Shown piece after piece: positions 1-7,398 of a stretch of DNA of 20,083 nt (its first letter is position 1; each line of letters starts with the position of its first letter). Location of the stretch: NCBI GenBank assembly GCA_902517365.1, contig CABYCA010000012.1, forward strand, positions 1-20,083, given 5' to 3'. Both the position numbers and the translations under genes were made by a program. Source of the DNA: an uncultured Bacteroidota bacterium. GTDB lineage: Bacteria > Bacteroidota > Bacteroidia > Flavobacteriales > Flavobacteriaceae. Below the pieces are notes generated by a model. The model saw only the letters and a program-made list of their open reading frames with translations, was not told the origin of the DNA and searched no databases.

Positions 1-143
1 TTATTGAAAGTTTAAAGAGAGTTAATAATTTTAATGAAAAATATTTAATTAATACTTTCCATGGTAAGGTTGATAATTGGACATTAAAAGAGGTAGTAAG
101 AGGGCATACAGCATTTTACCTTAATCAATTTGGGGTTTATTAG
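1..143 (+). CDS. C-terminal end of a DinB-like protein (partial)
   Basis: The open frame enters from the left edge (first full codon at position 3) and ends at TAG 141-143, leaving 46 residues. The visible end contains a W-T-L-K-E segment, then G-H-T-A-F and a final N-Q-F-G-V-Y. A late histidine followed by a short helix ending near Q-F-G resembles the C-terminus of the DinB/DUF1569 metal-binding four-helix family, where the last histidine is a metal ligand. This rests on a short fragment, so the family call is tentative. The gene is on the same strand as the YbjQ gene but separated by 66 bases that contain a candidate promoter box, so it is probably a separate transcription unit. Confidence 0.45.
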   Translation, partial: IESLKRVNNFNEKYLINTFHGKVDNWTLKEVVRGHTAFYLNQFGVY

Positions 144-197
144 TAAAATGTCCTATAATTAATATTATGTAAAACAGGATATGTCTGCTTTAGTTTG

Positions 198-205
198 TAT
201 ATTTA
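198..205 (+). promoter_or_regulatory. Candidate -7 promoter box for the YbjQ gene
   Basis: TATATTTA matches 7 of 8 positions of the Bacteroidota -7 consensus TAnnTTTG. It ends only 4 bases before the ATG at 210, so transcription would begin at or next to the start codon. No convincing -33 TTG element was seen. Confidence 0.4.
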
Positions 206-209
206 GACT

Positions 210-524
210 ATGATTATTACTACTACCCCATATATAGATGGAAAACAAGTTTCAGAGGTTCTTGGAATTGCTCGTGGAAATACTGTGAGATCAAGAAATG
301 CTGCTAGAGATATTTTTGCAGCATTAAAAAATGTAGTTGGTGGCGAAATAGATGAATATACTAAGCTGCAGGCCCAAGCAAGAGAACAGGCAATTAGCAG
401 GATGAAAGATGATGCAATATCTTTAGGAGCAGATGCTGTCATTAATGTAAGAATTACTACATCGATGATTATGCAAGGATGTTCCGAGATTATGGCTTAT
501 GGAACAGCAGTAAAACTGACATAA
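210..524 (+). CDS. YbjQ / UPF0145 family protein
   Basis: This 104-residue protein has the full-length layout of the YbjQ/UPF0145 (DUF74) family, sometimes called a heavy-metal-binding domain. It starts with an I-I-T-T-T-P strand, has V-x-G-I-A-R-G-N-T-V at about residues 16-26, a central Y-T-x-L-x-x-x-A-R-E-x-A helix (about 50-63), A-x-x-L-G-A-D-A-V-I-N-V (about 69-80) and a closing G-T-A-V strand. Family members form pentameric rings of unproven function; a metal role is inferred from structure rather than shown. The stop TAA (522-524) is directly followed by the ATG of a small membrane protein, suggesting the two are co-translated. Confidence 0.9.
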   Translation: MIITTTPYIDGKQVSEVLGIARGNTVRSRNAARDIFAALKNVVGGEIDEYTKLQAQAREQAISRMKDDAISLGADAVINVRITTSMIMQGCSEIMAYGTAVKLT

Positions 525-650
525 ATGAATGATTCAGAAATGATTTTTAGTATTGTTATTTGGCTAATTATAATTGCATCCTTAATATATCTTTTAATTA
601 GGAAGATAATTAAAGAAGAAAATGAAGATTTCGAAAAAAGAGATTACTAG
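525..650 (+). CDS. 41-residue single-span membrane protein
   Basis: The ATG at 525 follows the YbjQ stop with no gap, and the frame runs to TAG 648-650. The protein has a short polar N-terminus (M-N-D-S-E), one hydrophobic span at about residues 7-25 rich in I, L and V with a single tryptophan, then a highly charged tail of alternating K/R and E/D. The positive residues after the span suggest a cytoplasmic C-terminus. Function is unknown. The exact abutment suggests it works with, or anchors, the YbjQ-like protein; that is inference. Its stop overlaps the convergent lipoprotein gene's stop within one CTAG. Confidence 0.6.
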   Translation: MNDSEMIFSIVIWLIIIASLIYLLIRKIIKEENEDFEKRDY

Positions 651-2104
651 TTACTATATCTTCTAATAAATTTATTTCCTACTTTTTCCCAATGTAGATT
701 ATCTACATATGGAATTGTTCCCCAGTTTGCATATTGGTCAGGTACAATGTCATAATCACCATCTCCATCGATATCTACAGTTCTGATTGAATAAAAGTTA
801 CCAAAATGAGATCTTGTTTGGTCATATGACCCTTCTATTACTTCATTTGTGATTTCAATAAAATTTGTATTGTCAATGTTTTCAAAGAATAATAAATAAT
901 AGTTATCATAATATGTTCCAGCTTCAAATGTTCCATCAGGTTCATCCCTTGTATTAGTTAATATAATATCAATATCACCATCAAAATCATAATCAGTGTA
1001 ACCAAAACCTAAAATAGAGGCACTTATTAAATTATCACTTAAAGAAGTTTCATCTAAGATTATAGAATTTTCTGTGTTGTAATATCCAGTTCCATTTCCA
1101 AGTAAAATGATCGGTTTATTTAAGTTAGTCGTATAATCACAAGACCAGCTTTGACCTTTAAAGTCTCCAATCCACCAGCCTACTAATAAATCTAAATATC
1201 CATCAGAATTAATATCAAATAGATCATATGCAGTTGCATTCCATCCACACTCCCACTCTTCTTTAAAATTTGTATTATTAAACATATCAACTGAATTAAA
1301 AGAGTATCCGCCTTGATTTAAATTAGTAACTGCAAACATTTCATTAGGCATACCGTTATATTCACTAGGGATTGGAAATTGAATGAAATCTACCAGACCA
1401 TCATTATTTACGTCTCCTGAAGCTCCTGCATGAGAATCCATTTCAATTCCAACTTGATTAACTTCTAATATGCCTGTATAACTTAATATCCTTGGTTTTT
1501 TTATCTCAAAATTTACACCCCCTCCAATATTTTCTTGTTCATTATACCAATTCATTTTACCATTATGATGATTAAATAAAACCTCATTTATTCCATCATT
1601 ATTAAAATCATTAGGAAAGATTCTTCCACCCGAAAAGTTAATTTGTGATGGTTGAGAAATAAAGTTATTAGAGGATAAATGATCTGATAAAAAAAAATAT
1701 CTTCCAGTATCATATGAGTATGTATTACCAGGAGGAAAAGCTGTGCTAAAAGCAAAAACATCTGGTAAATTATCATTATTCATATCTGTGTAAACCAGAT
1801 CTCTGTTAAAAATTCTATAGTTTATTCCATCCATAAAATACCCAAATGAGTCTAATTTATCTTTACTCAAATAGTTGACAAAATATTCCTGACCTTTGTA
1901 ATAAGAAGTTGTTTCATTAATGCTAGAGTATCTCTCGGATATTGAGTTAAACGATGAAGAACTACCTGTATCAACTATAGATGGATTAGCTGTTTCTATA
2001 TCTGTGACTAATTGAAAATCATTATTTGTGGAATAATCTGTCTGAATATCTTTTGAGCAACCTATTGTTGAAACGATTAATATTATTAATATCAAACTTC
2101 TCAT
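647..2104 (-). CDS. VCBS/FG-GAP repeat lipoprotein
   Basis: This is a 485-residue exported protein. The ATG at 2104 was chosen because it gives a clean SPII signal: charged M-R-S, a hydrophobic run, then lipobox T-I-G-C with the cysteine at residue 16. The in-frame ATG at 2134 would add ten residues and lies in the loop of the upstream terminator. Six acidic loops of the D-x-[DN]-x-D-G-x-x-D type occur at about residues 107, 166, 231, 297, 371 and 444, for example D-V-N-N-D-G-L-V-D and D-I-D-G-D-G-D-Y-D. These are calcium-binding VCBS/FG-GAP repeats that build a beta-propeller as in integrin-alpha-like surface proteins. It is probably a surface-exposed outer-membrane lipoprotein for adhesion or substrate binding; no specific ligand is evident. 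No C-terminal type IX sorting domain was seen. Confidence 0.85.
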   Translation of the reverse strand: MRSLILIILIVSTIGCSKDIQTDYSTNNDFQLVTDIETANPSIVDTGSSSSFNSISERYSSINETTSYYKGQEYFVNYLSKDKLDSFGYFMDGINYRIFNRDLVYTDMNNDNLPDVFAFSTAFPPGNTYSYDTGRYFFLSDHLSSNNFISQPSQINFSGGRIFPNDFNNDGINEVLFNHHNGKMNWYNEQENIGGGVNFEIKKPRILSYTGILEVNQVGIEMDSHAGASGDVNNDGLVDFIQFPIPSEYNGMPNEMFAVTNLNQGGYSFNSVDMFNNTNFKEEWECGWNATAYDLFDINSDGYLDLLVGWWIGDFKGQSWSCDYTTNLNKPIILLGNGTGYYNTENSIILDETSLSDNLISASILGFGYTDYDFDGDIDIILTNTRDEPDGTFEAGTYYDNYYLLFFENIDNTNFIEITNEVIEGSYDQTRSHFGNFYSIRTVDIDGDGDYDIVPDQYANWGTIPYVDNLHWEKVGNKFIRRYSN

Positions 2105-2109
2105 ATATC

Positions 2110-2117
2110 TAAAAATA
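2110..2117 (-). promoter_or_regulatory. Candidate -7 promoter box for the VCBS lipoprotein
   Basis: On the minus strand TATTTTTA is followed by GATAT and then the ATG at 2104. It matches 7 of 8 positions of TAnnTTTG and sits 5 bases from the start codon, the same spacing as the lpxD box. It overlaps the T-rich tail of the terminator, so the two signals are hard to separate. Confidence 0.35.
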
Positions 2118-2158
2118 AAAAAATCCACTATCAAATTAATAATAATGGATTCTTTTTT
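2117..2158 (-). terminator. Probable intrinsic terminator ending the lpx-efp-sucD operon
   Basis: Read on the minus strand, A-rich sequence and AATCCA (2151-2146) pair with TGGATT (2127-2122) across an 18-base loop, and the downstream arm continues into TTTTTT. The A tract before the stem can pair with that T tract, giving an extended A-T stem with one bulge. It lies just after the SPFH gene stop (2174), where a terminator is expected. Confidence 0.5.
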
Positions 2159-2173
2159 GATTTAACCTATTAT

Positions 2174-2989
2174 TTAGTTATTTCCTAAAATTATCGGTAA
2201 ACCATTCTCTCCTGATCCTACCACTATAACCTTAGCATTAGGTGATTCAGCTAGCTTTAATGTAGCCTCAATACCCTTTTCTTGTAGGATTCTATCAGTT
2301 AAAGATGCACTAAGAATTCTGTTAGCTATTGCTTTACCTTCCGCATCAATTCTTTGTCTTTCTGCTTCTTGTTCTGCCTTTACAAGTCTAAACTCATATT
2401 CTAGAGCTTCTTGTTCTTGAACTAGTTTTCTTTCAATACCTTCTTTAATTGCAGTAGGTAAAGTAACATCTCTTACAAGAACAGAGTTTAACTGAATATA
2501 TTGTCCTAGAACATCATCTCTAGTTTCAATAAATATTTCATTTTGTATAGCATCTCTTTTTGTAGAATAAAGTTGCTCTGGTGTATATCTTCCAACAACA
2601 CTTCTTGCTACAGCTCTTATATTAGGAAGTAAAACAGAGTTTAAATAATTCTCCCCCTTAGTTTGATGTAATAAACCTAACTGGTCGTAAAGAGGCTGAT
2701 ATAAGACTGATACATCAATAGTTATCTCAAGACCATTAGAAGATAAAACTTGCATACTCTCAAGAACCTCTTGTTGTTTCACATTATATATAACAATCCT
2801 GTTCCATGGTGCAATAATTTTAAACCCCTCACCTTTTGGCGGAGAATCAGTCACAACACCACCTCCTAGAGTTTTAAATAATACTCCAGCTTCACCGGAT
2901 CCAATATTTACAGATGATCTAGATATGAATACAATTAGTAATAGTGATAATAAAATAATAGGTAAACCTATGTTTGGTAAATTTTTCAT
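2174..2989 (-). CDS. Prohibitin-like SPFH/Band 7 membrane protein
   Basis: This 271-residue protein begins with an N-terminal hydrophobic anchor (about 8-23). The SPFH/Band 7 domain follows: G-E-A-G-V-L-F at about 32-38, an N-G-L-E-I-T-I-D-V-S-V-L-Y strand near 84-96, and R-x-V-x-G-R-Y-T-P-E-Q-L-Y at about 129-142. An Ala/Glu/Arg-rich coiled coil spans about 185-225 (E-A-E-R-Q-R-I-D-A-E-G-K-A), typical of prohibitins. Such proteins form large rings in the inner membrane, act as scaffolds and modulate FtsH-type proteases; the periplasmic or cytoplasmic orientation cannot be read here. It is the last gene of the operon, 13 bases after fabG, and is followed by a terminator. HflC/HflK is an alternative label, but no partner gene is adjacent, and the best match by eye is the prohibitin homologue common in Bacteroidota. 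Confidence 0.88.
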   Translation of the reverse strand: MKNLPNIGLPIILLSLLLIVFISRSSVNIGSGEAGVLFKTLGGGVVTDSPPKGEGFKIIAPWNRIVIYNVKQQEVLESMQVLSSNGLEITIDVSVLYQPLYDQLGLLHQTKGENYLNSVLLPNIRAVARSVVGRYTPEQLYSTKRDAIQNEIFIETRDDVLGQYIQLNSVLVRDVTLPTAIKEGIERKLVQEQEALEYEFRLVKAEQEAERQRIDAEGKAIANRILSASLTDRILQEKGIEATLKLAESPNAKVIVVGSGENGLPIILGNN

Positions 2990-3002
2990 TTAAATTTAAT
3001 TT

Positions 3003-3749
3003 TTAAGTTAACATTCCTCCATCTACATGAAGAACTTGCCCAGTAATATAACTAGACAGATCTGATGCTAAAAATACACATGCATTTCCAACATCACTTG
3101 GATTACCACCTCTTTTTAGTGGGATACTTTCTTTCCAAGAATTAATAACATCCTCTGATAAAGAGTCTGTCATATCAGTTTCTATAAATCCAGGAGCAAT
3201 TACATTGCTTCTGATGTTTCTAGAGCCTAATTCTAGAGCAATGGATTTAGAAAAACCTATGATACCTGCCTTTGAAGCAGAATAATTTGATTGCCCTGCA
3301 TTTCCTTTAACACCAACTACAGAGCTAATATTTATAATTGAACCATTTCTTTGCTTCAAGAATGTTCTAATTGAAGCCTTAGTAAGATTAAATACAGAAG
3401 ATAAATTTGTATTAATTACAGAATCAAAATCAGATTTTTCCATTCGCATTAATAAATTATCTTTTTTGATACCAGCATTATTCACTAGAATATCAATTTT
3501 CTCAAAATCATTTAAAACATCTTCAACTAGTTTAGTGGCATCATTAAAATTTGAAGCATCACTTTTGTATGCTTTAGCCTTTACTCCAAGTTTATTAAGT
3601 TCCTTGGATAAATTCTCTGCAGATTCTTTAGAGTTATTGTAAGTAAATGCAACATTACAACCATTTTGAGCAAAAGTCTCACAAATGGATTTACCAATAC
3701 CTCTGCTCCCACCAGTTATAATTGCAACTTTTGATTCAAGTAATTTCAT
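3003..3749 (-). CDS. fabG: 3-oxoacyl-[ACP] reductase FabG
   Basis: This 248-residue short-chain dehydrogenase has full family length. It shows the nucleotide motif T-G-G-S-R-G-I-G (12-19), N-N-A-G (90-93), the catalytic serine S143 in I-S-S-V-V-G, and Y156/K160 in Y-S-A-S-K. The P-G-F-I-E-T-D-M-T segment (187-195) and the C-terminal H-V-D-G-G are typical of FabG rather than of other SDRs. It reduces 3-ketoacyl-ACP with NADPH in fatty-acid elongation in the cytoplasm, supplying hydroxyacyl chains that FabZ and the Lpx acyltransferases also use. Its ATG shares one base with the sucD stop (TAATG), implying translational coupling. Substrate range is not proven by sequence, but sitting in an operon with lpx and fabZ supports the call. 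Confidence 0.92.
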   Translation of the reverse strand: MKLLESKVAIITGGSRGIGKSICETFAQNGCNVAFTYNNSKESAENLSKELNKLGVKAKAYKSDASNFNDATKLVEDVLNDFEKIDILVNNAGIKKDNLLMRMEKSDFDSVINTNLSSVFNLTKASIRTFLKQRNGSIINISSVVGVKGNAGQSNYSASKAGIIGFSKSIALELGSRNIRSNVIAPGFIETDMTDSLSEDVINSWKESIPLKRGGNPSDVGNACVFLASDLSSYITGQVLHVDGGMLT

Positions 3750-4621
3750 TATTTAAGTATTTCATTTACAGTTTTACCTATATCTGCAGGAGAATCAACT
3801 ACATTAACACCTGATTCCCTCATTATTCTTTTTTTTGCAGAGGCAGTATCATCTTTTCCACCAATAATTGCACCTGCATGTCCCATTTTTCTACCTTTTG
3901 GAGCAGTCTCTCCAGCAATAAATCCAACAACTGGTTTTTTATTACCGTTATCTTTTATCCATCTAGCAGCATCAATTTCTAATTGACCACCTATTTCTCC
4001 GATAAGAACTATTACATGAGTTTGTTCATCTTCCATAAATAGCTGAACTGAGTCGAGAAGAGTTGTTCCAATTATTGGATCACCTCCTACTCCAATTGCA
4101 GTTGAAATCCCATATCCAGACTTTACAACTTGATCAGCAGCTTCATATGTTAAAGTCCCTGATTTTGATACTATTCCTACATTTCCTTTTTTAAAAACAA
4201 AACCAGGCATAATACCAATTTTGGCTTCCTCAGGAGTAATTATTCCAGGACAATTAGGTCCAATCAATCTAATATTTTTACCCTTTATATAAGAAACAAC
4301 TTTTGTCATATCATTAACTGGTATTCCCTCTGTTATTGTTACAATAGTCTTTATACCTGACTCAGCTGCTTCCATAATTGCATCTGCTGCAAACATTGGA
4401 GGTACAAAAATTATTGATGTATTTATGTCTTCATTATTTAGTGCATCTGCAACACTATTATATACAGGCTTATCTAAATGTTTTGTACCACCTTTTCCTG
4501 GAGTTACTCCACATACAACATTAGTCCCATATTCAATCATTTGTTCAGAGTGGAATGTTCCTTCACTTCCTGTAAATCCTTGAACTAAAACTTTTGAGTT
4601 TTTATCAACTATAATACTCAT
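3749..4621 (-). CDS. sucD: Succinyl-CoA synthetase alpha subunit SucD
   Basis: This 290-residue protein has the full length of the ADP/GDP-forming succinyl-CoA ligase alpha subunit. The N-terminal CoA-binding Rossmann domain shows V-Q-G-F-T-G-S-E-G (about 13-21) and V-T-P-G-K-G-G (about 39-45); I-G-P-N-C-P-G-I-I is central. The phosphohistidine is H248 in G-H-A-G-A-I. With the beta subunit SucC, which is not in the window, it interconverts succinyl-CoA and succinate with nucleotide phosphorylation in the TCA cycle. It sits 21 bases after efp, the largest gap in the operon, and overlaps fabG by one base. Separation of sucD from sucC and its place beside efp are, as far as I recall, usual in Flavobacteriia. 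Confidence 0.95.
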   Translation of the reverse strand: MSIIVDKNSKVLVQGFTGSEGTFHSEQMIEYGTNVVCGVTPGKGGTKHLDKPVYNSVADALNNEDINTSIIFVPPMFAADAIMEAAESGIKTIVTITEGIPVNDMTKVVSYIKGKNIRLIGPNCPGIITPEEAKIGIMPGFVFKKGNVGIVSKSGTLTYEAADQVVKSGYGISTAIGVGGDPIIGTTLLDSVQLFMEDEQTHVIVLIGEIGGQLEIDAARWIKDNGNKKPVVGFIAGETAPKGRKMGHAGAIIGGKDDTASAKKRIMRESGVNVVDSPADIGKTVNEILK

Positions 4622-4642
4622 CTAGTCTAATTTTTGACAAAT

Positions 4643-5206
4643 TTATTTTATTCTTTCGATATACTGACCTTTTTCAGTATCAATTTTTACTTTATCACCC
4701 TCGCTGATAAATAAAGGTACATTGATATTAGCTCCTGTCTCTAAAGTAGCAGGTTTTGTAGCATTTGTAGCAGTATTTCCTTTGACACCTGGTTCAGTAT
4801 GAGTTACTTTTAAAATAACACTCAAAGGCATGTCAACTGATAGAGGACTATTATCCTCAGTATTAATAATTATAGTGACATTTTCTCCTTCCTTAAGAAG
4901 ATCAGGGTAATCAATTTTATTTTTATCGATGGTAATTTGATTATAATCCTCATTATTCATGAAATGAAAATAATCTGTGTCATTATACAAGAATTGATAT
5001 TGACTAGTAACTACCTTTACTTCTTCAATTTTATGTCCTGACGGAAATGTATTATCTAAAACTTTCCCATTGGTTACACTCTTTAATTTGGTTCTAACAA
5101 AAGCAGGTCCTTTACCTGGTTTTACATGAAGGAACTCAATTATCTTATATATATCGTGATTATACTTAATGCAAAGTCCTTTTCTAATATCACTAGTGCT
5201 TGCCAT
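4643..5206 (-). CDS. efp: Translation elongation factor P
   Basis: This 187-residue protein has the three-domain EF-P layout. The KOW-like N-terminal domain carries the loop V-K-P-G-K-G-P-A-F with K32 at the tip, the position of the lysine that is modified or active in other bacteria. The OB domains follow, including the closing V-P-L-F-I-x-E-G-D-K-V-K-I-D-T segment near 163-177. EF-P binds stalled ribosomes between P and E sites and helps peptide bond formation at consecutive prolines. No modification enzyme gene (epmA, earP, ymfI) lies in the window. The loop is P-G-K-G-P. The gene lies 3 bases after lpxA and is presumably transcribed with it. Confidence 0.96.
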   Translation of the reverse strand: MASTSDIRKGLCIKYNHDIYKIIEFLHVKPGKGPAFVRTKLKSVTNGKVLDNTFPSGHKIEEVKVVTSQYQFLYNDTDYFHFMNNEDYNQITIDKNKIDYPDLLKEGENVTIIINTEDNSPLSVDMPLSVILKVTHTEPGVKGNTATNATKPATLETGANINVPLFISEGDKVKIDTEKGQYIERIK

Positions 5207-5209
5207 AAT

Positions 5210-5995
5210 TTAATTTTTTTGAAAGTACCCTTTCATTATCCCTCTTTGAGAATTTTCTATAAACTGAATAATCTCATCTCTTTCAGGAGTTGCATTTAGT
5301 TCTGCCTGAATAATCTCAACTGCTTGAGTATTATTATATTTCTTTTGATAAAGTATTCTATATATATTTTGAATTTCTTGAACTTTCTTGCTTTCAAATC
5401 CTCTTCTTCTTAGTCCTACAGAGTTTATCCCAACATACGATAATGGCTCTCTAGCTGCTTTTACATATGGCGGAACATCCTTTCTCACTAAAGATCCACC
5501 TGCAACAAAAGAATGTGATCCAATTCTACAAAATTGGTGAACAGCTACAAATCCTGATAAAATAACATAGTCTCCAACAGTAATATGTCCTGCAAGAGTA
5601 CTGTTATTTGAGAAGATACAATTGTCACCAACAAAACAATCATGAGCTATATGAGAATAAGCCATTATTAAGCAATTTGATCCAATCTTTGTGATTCCTC
5701 TATCTTTTGTTCCTCTATTAATAGTTACACATTCACGAATAGTTGTGTTATTGCCAATCTCACACAATGAGTCTTCGCCTTCAAATTTTAAATCTTGAGG
5801 ATTACCAGAAATTACTGTACCAGGATATATTGAGCAATTCTTTCCAATCCTTGCTCCTTCCATTATTGTTACATTTGATCCAACCCAAGTTCCTTCCCCT
5901 ATTTCAACATTGTTATTTATAGTTGAAAAAGGCTCAACAACAACATTTTTAGCAATTTTTGCTCCTGGATGTACGTATGCTAATGGTTGATTCAT
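5210..5995 (-). CDS. lpxA: UDP-N-acetylglucosamine acyltransferase LpxA
   Basis: This 261-residue cytoplasmic enzyme catalyses the first step of lipid A synthesis, transferring 3-hydroxyacyl from ACP to UDP-GlcNAc. The N-terminal two thirds is a left-handed beta helix of hexapeptide repeats with I/V every sixth residue. The active-site segment S-H-I-A-H-D-C holds H115 and H118, the latter equivalent to the E. coli catalytic H125, and G-N-P-Q-D-L-K (64-70) is the family substrate segment. The C-terminal helical region (about 190-261) is normal. The start M-N-Q-P-L-A-Y-V-H-P-G-A is well conserved in Bacteroidota. It lies 2 bases after lpxC-fabZ, so supply and use of the acyl chain are coupled in one transcript. 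Confidence 0.96.
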   Translation of the reverse strand: MNQPLAYVHPGAKIAKNVVVEPFSTINNNVEIGEGTWVGSNVTIMEGARIGKNCSIYPGTVISGNPQDLKFEGEDSLCEIGNNTTIRECVTINRGTKDRGITKIGSNCLIMAYSHIAHDCFVGDNCIFSNNSTLAGHITVGDYVILSGFVAVHQFCRIGSHSFVAGGSLVRKDVPPYVKAAREPLSYVGINSVGLRRRGFESKKVQEIQNIYRILYQKKYNNTQAVEIIQAELNATPERDEIIQFIENSQRGIMKGYFQKN

Positions 5996-5997
5996 AT

Positions 5998-7398
5998 TTA
6001 ATCTTTTTTTACAATTTTTGCCATAAATTCACCTTCACTTTTAATCTCGTTGCCGACAAAGGTATGACCATACATATGTATTATTCCTCTCCTTATTGGA
6101 GAAATTAACTCTAATTTACAAATAAGTGTATCACCAGGAACTACTGGATTTTTAAATTTACATTTGTCCATTTTCATAAAGAAAGTAAGATAGTTCTCCG
6201 GATCTGGTACAGTATTTAATACTAGTACTCCACCTGCTTGAGCCATAAATTCTACCTGAAGTACACCAGGCATAACAGGGGCTCCTGGAAAGTGACCCTC
6301 TACCCAAGATTCAGTTTCTTCGACTCTTCTAAGACCTATTACATGAGAGTCAGATAATTCTAAAACTTCATCAATAAGAAGAAATGGAGGTCTATGTGGA
6401 ATTACATCCATTATTTGATTTGAGTCCATTAATGGTTTTTTGTTAAAATTGAGTTTAGGTAAAATGTTCTTTCTATCTAATTTTATCACTTGAGAAACTT
6501 TTTGCGCAAATTTAGCATTTATTGAGTGTCCTGGTTTATCAGCTATTACTTTTCCTCTTATCTTCATTCCAATTAAAGCTAAATCACCTATAATATCTAG
6601 TAATTTATGTCTTGCAGCTTCATTTGGATAATGAAGACTAAGATTATCAAGTATTCCGTTTTCTTTTACTGATATTGCATCTTTATTAAATGCTTTTTTT
6701 AGCCTGTCCATATTACTATTAGCTAATGGTTTGTCAACATAAACGATAGCATTATTTAGATCCCCACCTTTAATTAATCCATTTTCTAGCAAAGTCTCTA
6801 GTTCATGAAGAAAACTAAAGGTTCTCGCAGATGAAATTTCATTTTTAAATTCAGTTATATTATTTAAAACAGCTGTTTGTATACCTAATACCTCTGTGTC
6901 ATAATTTACTTTGGTATCTATAGAATAATTTTCATCTGGTATTATGGATATCTTACTCCCTGTATTTTCACATTCATAAGAAATCTTTTCGGTAGGAAAA
7001 AATTCTTCTCTAAGAGCATTCTGTTCTACAATTTTTGCATTTTCAATTGCTTCGATAAAGAATTTTGATGAACCGTCCATAATTGGTACTTCAGCTCCGT
7101 CAAGAGAGATATAACAATTATCGATATCTAAACCAGTTAAAGCTGCTAGGACATGCTCAGAAGTATGAATTCTAAAAGAACCGTTGTCAAGGTTTGTCCC
7201 TCTGTCTGTGTTAGATATGTGCTTTATATGCGCCTCAATTAAATTATCACCGTTAATATCTTCTCTAATAAATACAAGACCAGTGTTAGATGGTGCTGGT
7301 TTAAATGTAAGCTTAACGTTTTCACCAGTGTGGAGACCTACTCCACTAAGTGAAGATTCTTTAGAAATTGTTTTTTGGGGAACAGTTCTTCTTATCAT
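5998..7398 (-). CDS. lpxC-fabZ: Fused UDP-3-O-acyl-GlcNAc deacetylase and hydroxyacyl-ACP dehydratase (LpxC-FabZ)
   Basis: This 466-residue bifunctional protein joins two cytoplasmic enzymes. LpxC occupies about residues 1-310: zinc ligands H82 (T-S-E-H-V-L-A-A-L), H264 and D268 (R-H-K-L-L-D-I-I-G-D), and the catalytic H291 in K-P-G-H-S. FabZ occupies about 325-466: H369 in G-H-F-P-G-A-P-V-M-P-G and E383 in V-E-F-M-A-Q are the dehydratase pair. LpxC is the committed, zinc-dependent step of lipid A synthesis and FabZ dehydrates 3-hydroxyacyl-ACP, so the fusion holds together the branch point between lipid A and ordinary fatty acids. This fusion is characteristic of the Bacteroidota/Chlorobi group. 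Its ATG overlaps the lpxD stop by one base (TGATG), implying coupled translation. Confidence 0.96.
   Translation of the reverse strand: MIRRTVPQKTISKESSLSGVGLHTGENVKLTFKPAPSNTGLVFIREDINGDNLIEAHIKHISNTDRGTNLDNGSFRIHTSEHVLAALTGLDIDNCYISLDGAEVPIMDGSSKFFIEAIENAKIVEQNALREEFFPTEKISYECENTGSKISIIPDENYSIDTKVNYDTEVLGIQTAVLNNITEFKNEISSARTFSFLHELETLLENGLIKGGDLNNAIVYVDKPLANSNMDRLKKAFNKDAISVKENGILDNLSLHYPNEAARHKLLDIIGDLALIGMKIRGKVIADKPGHSINAKFAQKVSQVIKLDRKNILPKLNFNKKPLMDSNQIMDVIPHRPPFLLIDEVLELSDSHVIGLRRVEETESWVEGHFPGAPVMPGVLQVEFMAQAGGVLVLNTVPDPENYLTFFMKMDKCKFKNPVVPGDTLICKLELISPIRRGIIHMYGHTFVGNEIKSEGEFMAKIVKKD

Noticed and set aside
150..177. Inverted repeat between TGTCCT and AGGATA upstream of YbjQ, as a terminator
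   Set aside because: The arms are only about 6 bases with a mismatch, the loop is large and no T-run follows on the plus strand.
2105..2134. Upstream ATG at 2134 as start of the VCBS lipoprotein
   Set aside because: It lies inside the terminator loop and would put ten extra residues, including charged ones, before the lipoprotein signal.
5998..7398. LpxC-FabZ fusion as a novelty or assembly join
   Set aside because: This fusion is well known across Bacteroidota; both domains are complete with a natural linker.
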